Below are positions 61,533 through 64,000 of a stretch of DNA of 64,000 nucleotides, piece by piece. The DNA lies in NCBI RefSeq assembly GCF_014168535.1, contig NZ_CP060007.1, positions 4,216,001 through 4,280,000 on the forward strand. Direction: 5' to 3'. The number at the start of each line of letters is the position of its first letter. The first letter of the stretch is position 1. The notes beneath the pieces were generated by a model, which had not been told where the DNA came from, did not search any database, and saw only the letters and a list, made by a program, of their open reading frames with translations. The position numbers and the translations under genes were made by a program. The stretch comes from Lacibacter sediminis. Its GTDB lineage: Bacteria > Bacteroidota > Bacteroidia > Chitinophagales > Chitinophagaceae.

Positions 61533-62666
61533 ATGAATATGGTTTATGGTAATATGCTGCTTTTCTTTTTTATAATACTGGAAATTCTGGTCATGAAATT
61601 TTCTTCGAAAACAGCAATACCCTGGAAGGAAATTATTGCAAATCTTCAATCAGGCCATATACTTCTTTGGGTAATAAGAGGTCTCTCGCTGTTTGCATAT
61701 GATTATGCTCTTCAGAATTACAGTTTCGGCATTATTAACCAGCTGCCTGTTGCTGTTCAATGGATAATCGGCTTTATCGCATGGGATTTTTGTTTTTACT
61801 GGAGTCATCGTTTTCACCATTCCGTTAAATTTCTGTGGGCTGTGCATGGGGTTCACCATGAGGGGGAGCATTTTAATCTGTCGTTGGGCATTCGTAATTC
61901 ATGGTATTCATCTATAACATCGTATCCATTTTATGCTGTGATGGCATTTGCAGGTATTCCTCTAGATATTTTTATAACCGTTTCGGGCATACACTTCTTT
62001 ATCCAGTTTTACAATCATAATCATTTCGTAAAGAAAAGCGGATGGCTTGAATACATTTTAATCACTCCATCGCACCATCGTGTACATCATGGAAAAAATG
62101 ATTTGTATGTTGATAAAAATTTCGGAGGAACATTTGTTGTATGGGATAAGCTCTTTCGCACATTCCAGGCCGAAAAAAGAGACATTCCTGTTATTTTCGG
62201 GGTTAATGATGCTATTAACAGTTCGAATCCTGTTATTACAAATAATCACAGGTTTTTTACTGGTGGTCGATTACTGAAAAAAATGAAACAGAGTGTTTCA
62301 TCAACCACTTCATTACCCATCTCCATTTCTGCAAGCGCTTCGTTTTTGCTGTTCATTTTCCTTTTATTTTTTATTTGGCAGGAAACATCTTTTGAAGGTT
62401 ACCAAAAGCCGATGCTCTTTTTATTGATCTTTCTCGGCACTATTGCCAATGGCGTCATTTTAGAAGGAAGAAAATGGGGGGTATTGCTTTGGTGCATTAT
62501 TAGCCTGCCATTGAATTTTATAGTCATCCTCTTTTTTAAGCAACCTTTTTGGCTATACCTGATTATTTCTGTTTTACTCGCCGCACATGGACTATTCTCG
62601 ATATATAGTTATTCCAGGCAAATAAAAAAAGCAGCAGGATCATCAGAATTAAAGCAGCTCATTTAA
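61533..62666 (+). CDS. Sterol desaturase / fatty acid hydroxylase superfamily protein
   Basis: A 377-residue membrane di-iron protein: histidine motifs WSHRFHHSVKFLWAVHGVHHEGEHFNL and SHHRVHHGKNDLYVDKNFGG match the family (HX3HH patterns). Helices flank them, and five or so more follow after residue 260 (FLLFIFLLFFIWQ, PMLFLLIFLGTIANGVIL, WLYLIISVLLAAHGLFSIYSY). The C-terminal half beyond the catalytic part (about 120 residues) is longer than usual. Bacterial members hydroxylate or desaturate lipid chains. It starts 30 bp after the sulfotransferase, so it probably provides the hydroxyl group that is sulfated, or further modifies the product. Confidence 0.85.
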   Translation: MNMVYGNMLLFFFIILEILVMKFSSKTAIPWKEIIANLQSGHILLWVIRGLSLFAYDYALQNYSFGIINQLPVAVQWIIGFIAWDFCFYWSHRFHHSVKFLWAVHGVHHEGEHFNLSLGIRNSWYSSITSYPFYAVMAFAGIPLDIFITVSGIHFFIQFYNHNHFVKKSGWLEYILITPSHHRVHHGKNDLYVDKNFGGTFVVWDKLFRTFQAEKRDIPVIFGVNDAINSSNPVITNNHRFFTGGRLLKKMKQSVSSTTSLPISISASASFLLFIFLLFFIWQETSFEGYQKPMLFLLIFLGTIANGVILEGRKWGVLLWCIISLPLNFIVILFFKQPFWLYLIISVLLAAHGLFSIYSYSRQIKKAAGSSELKQLI

Positions 62667-62717
62667 AAACGCAGTAAATCATTTATTAAGTCAGAGGAAA
62701 AACTGCAAACCCTGAAT

Positions 62718-63683
62718 TTAGTCATGTTCTCTTCCAACAATCTTTCCATTGCGCCAGTTATTATTCAGCTCCTCAAATTCTTTCAACTCTTCTGCAGTAA
62801 ATTCTTTGTTGCTGAGTTTTTTCAAATCTGGCTGACCAGCATTTACCCAAGCCGTGTACCAAAAACCTGCAACTGCAAAAATGCTTTGGCGCATGCGGCG
62901 CTCCACCATTCCGTTCAACTTATGATTATAAGCCGTAGTAAAAGCTGTTGAATAAGTTCTGATAGTGATACCGTTCCTGTTTTCAAATGAAAATTTCTGA
63001 TCAGCTGGGAAGCTTTGGGTCAATTCTTTTTCATAACGCAATACTGTATCAGCAGCAGCTGCACTTTCCAACACCCGCTTCCAGATAAACTGTCCGGGAT
63101 TTTTAATATGCTCGGCTTTATCTATCCAGAAATCAAATTCCTTTTCTGCTAATAATTCAGGCACTCGACTTTCCCAAAAACCATGAATACCATTTTGATT
63201 CGTGAATTGTCCATTGTGATTATGCGATGCATGCAACGGCACATGTGCATCCGCAATGTAATGACCGATCTCTGCACTCAACTTTAAAATCTTTGCCTGG
63301 TTCTTTTCTTTAAATGCAGCCGTTAACCGCCACAACATGGTTTGCACCCACCATGGCACAATACCATAAGCATTCACAGTATCAGCAGTAAATTTTGTAA
63401 CAGCACTATCATAGTTATGTGGTAGTTCAGAAAAAGGAAACGAACCGTAATGATCAATATCAATGTAATGACGTGGCCCTTCTTCAGGTATGGCATAACG
63501 TCGCTTATCCGGATCAACTGAATGCTCGGTCAAAAAATCAATATGTGTCTTATAAAACCCGATCATATCAGGCGGCAGCAGAAACACCGCCAGGTAATTG
63601 ATCTTGCGGTGTCCATAAAATCCCCAACAGAAACATTGCTGTGAGATCAGTAGTACAACAACAACGAATAAGGTCTTCTTCAT
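62718..63683 (-). CDS. Zinc-dependent phospholipase C / S1-P1 nuclease-like exported protein
   Basis: A 321-residue exported enzyme. The signal peptide MKKTLFVVVVLLISQQCFC is followed directly by WGFYGHRKINYLAVF: after cleavage, the mature N-terminus would be Trp, the classical zinc ligand of phospholipase C and S1/P1 nucleases. Further ligands: RHYIDIDHYGSFPF (Asp/His), and IGHYIADAHVPLHASHNHNG (HX3D and HXXXH). Both subfamilies share these; the weak similarity favours the zinc-dependent phospholipase C group. The upstream ATG at 63689 is an alternative start. Convergent with the lipid cluster and ending 52 bp after it; it is co-directional with the DUF502 gene. Confidence 0.8.
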   Translation of the reverse strand: MKKTLFVVVVLLISQQCFCWGFYGHRKINYLAVFLLPPDMIGFYKTHIDFLTEHSVDPDKRRYAIPEEGPRHYIDIDHYGSFPFSELPHNYDSAVTKFTADTVNAYGIVPWWVQTMLWRLTAAFKEKNQAKILKLSAEIGHYIADAHVPLHASHNHNGQFTNQNGIHGFWESRVPELLAEKEFDFWIDKAEHIKNPGQFIWKRVLESAAAADTVLRYEKELTQSFPADQKFSFENRNGITIRTYSTAFTTAYNHKLNGMVERRMRQSIFAVAGFWYTAWVNAGQPDLKKLSNKEFTAEELKEFEELNNNWRNGKIVGREHD

Positions 63684-63691
63684 AAACACTA

Positions 63692-64000
63692 TTACTTGAG
63701 TGCTTTCTCTTCCTTCAATATTTCTTCATCGATCTCTTCATCCATCTTTGTAACACCACCGCTGATTGCAAACTTCATCGCTTCTGTACCGGTTAAATGT
63801 CCTTCCAATGATTTAATCCTGTTGGCAGGTATAAGATATACATTGCCTGCAATGGAATAACTCATGGGCACATACACAGCAACATAATCTTTCAGACCAA
63901 AGTCTTCGGTATCTTCTCTTGTAAGAAAACCCACACGCCACACATCGTTATCATCAATATTCGCCAGCACCGGCCGGTTGAATTTTTTCTTCTCGCCAGC
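63692..64000 (-). CDS. DUF502-family protein, C-terminal part (runs off the right edge)
   Basis: The C-terminal 102 residues of a longer protein; the frame is open to the window edge (AGEKKKFNRPVLANIDDNDVW...). A segment resembling the conserved part of DUF502 proteins is seen: WRVGFLTREDTEDFGLKDYVAVYVPMSYSIAGNVYLIPANRIKSLEGHLTGTEAMKFAISGGV. These are membrane proteins whose N-terminal helices lie outside the window. The acidic tail ends EEILKEEKALK. The gap to the next gene is about 8 bp, so they may be co-transcribed. Function unknown. Confidence 0.75.
   Translation of the reverse strand, partial: AGEKKKFNRPVLANIDDNDVWRVGFLTREDTEDFGLKDYVAVYVPMSYSIAGNVYLIPANRIKSLEGHLTGTEAMKFAISGGVTKMDEEIDEEILKEEKALK

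Noticed and set aside
57475..62666. Sulfonolipid (capnine/sulfobacin) biosynthesis via cysteate
   Set aside because: No cysteate-acyl transferase-type PLP enzyme or reductase is present; PAPS kinase plus sulfotransferase indicates sulfate ester formation.
57164..62700. Prophage or genomic island with integrase
   Set aside because: No integrase, transposase or attachment repeat is seen; the tRNA at 52.1 kb has no duplicated 3' end nearby. AT-richness alone is weak evidence.

Overview
The window looks like ordinary chromosome of a Bacteroidota bacterium, most likely of the Chitinophagaceae type. The family placement is inference from gene content. Evidence for the phylum: the gliding/type IX secretion genes gldB and gldKLMN, three SusC-independent TonB-dependent receptors, DUF4271/DUF4783-type Bacteroidota proteins, absence of clear Shine-Dalgarno sequences, and promoters of the phylum's TTTG / TAnnTTTG type, best seen upstream of the vitamin B12 receptor. 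No phage, insertion sequence, integrase or CRISPR array was seen.

Layout. 1-5.9 kb: 5' part of NAD synthetase (runs off the left edge), gldB, a fatty acid desaturase, apaG, a small iron-sulfur protein, a SUI1-type initiation factor and nadC. 6-11 kb: phosphoglycerate mutase gpmI, then a small exported protein, a haem-type TonB receptor and a PepSY membrane protein (metal/haem uptake). 11-15.5 kb: an ECF sigma factor followed by a membrane protein with a beta-barrel-like C-terminus, a lipoprotein and uvrC. 15.7-20.6 kb: gldKLMN, the type IX secretion/gliding motor core. 20.7-28.6 kb: a YyaL/SPATA20 thioredoxin-fold protein, hemD, a DUF4271 protein, a BamA/TamA-type barrel, hemW and a small membrane protein. 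28.7-38.4 kb: a large exported esterase/peptidase, gpsA, an efflux adaptor with TolC partner, and a permease-VOC-PLP enzyme operon. 38.4-42.8 kb: a second TonB receptor, queD, an AraC-type regulator with a metal-binding-like N-terminus and an outer-membrane barrel.

43-51.4 kb is a vitamin B12 uptake and nucleotide-loop-assembly locus: promoter, cobalamin riboswitch, BtuB-like receptor, DUF6580 membrane protein, a BtuF-like protein without signal peptide, two cysteine-rich CWC proteins, cobU, a Dph6-like ATP pyrophosphatase, cobT, cobS and cobC. Between several of these genes, and inside the riboswitch itself, lie unusual inverted repeats whose arms are built from degenerate tandem 7-mers. A related structure lies just upstream of the tRNA-Arg gene at 52.1 kb.

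52.2-57.2 kb: a minus-strand redox/stress operon (F420-reductase-like, YceI, DoxX, NAD(P)-binding, DOPA dioxygenase) preceded by three evenly spaced Crp/Fnr-like operator sites next to a crp/fnr gene, then a TauE/SafE exporter. 57.4-62.7 kb: five co-directional genes (APS kinase, metallo-beta-lactamase-fold hydrolase, KAS III-like ketosynthase, PAPS-type sulfotransferase, sterol desaturase/fatty acid hydroxylase) that together look like an undescribed pathway for a sulfated lipid. The window closes with a zinc-dependent phospholipase C-like protein and the end of a DUF502 membrane protein.
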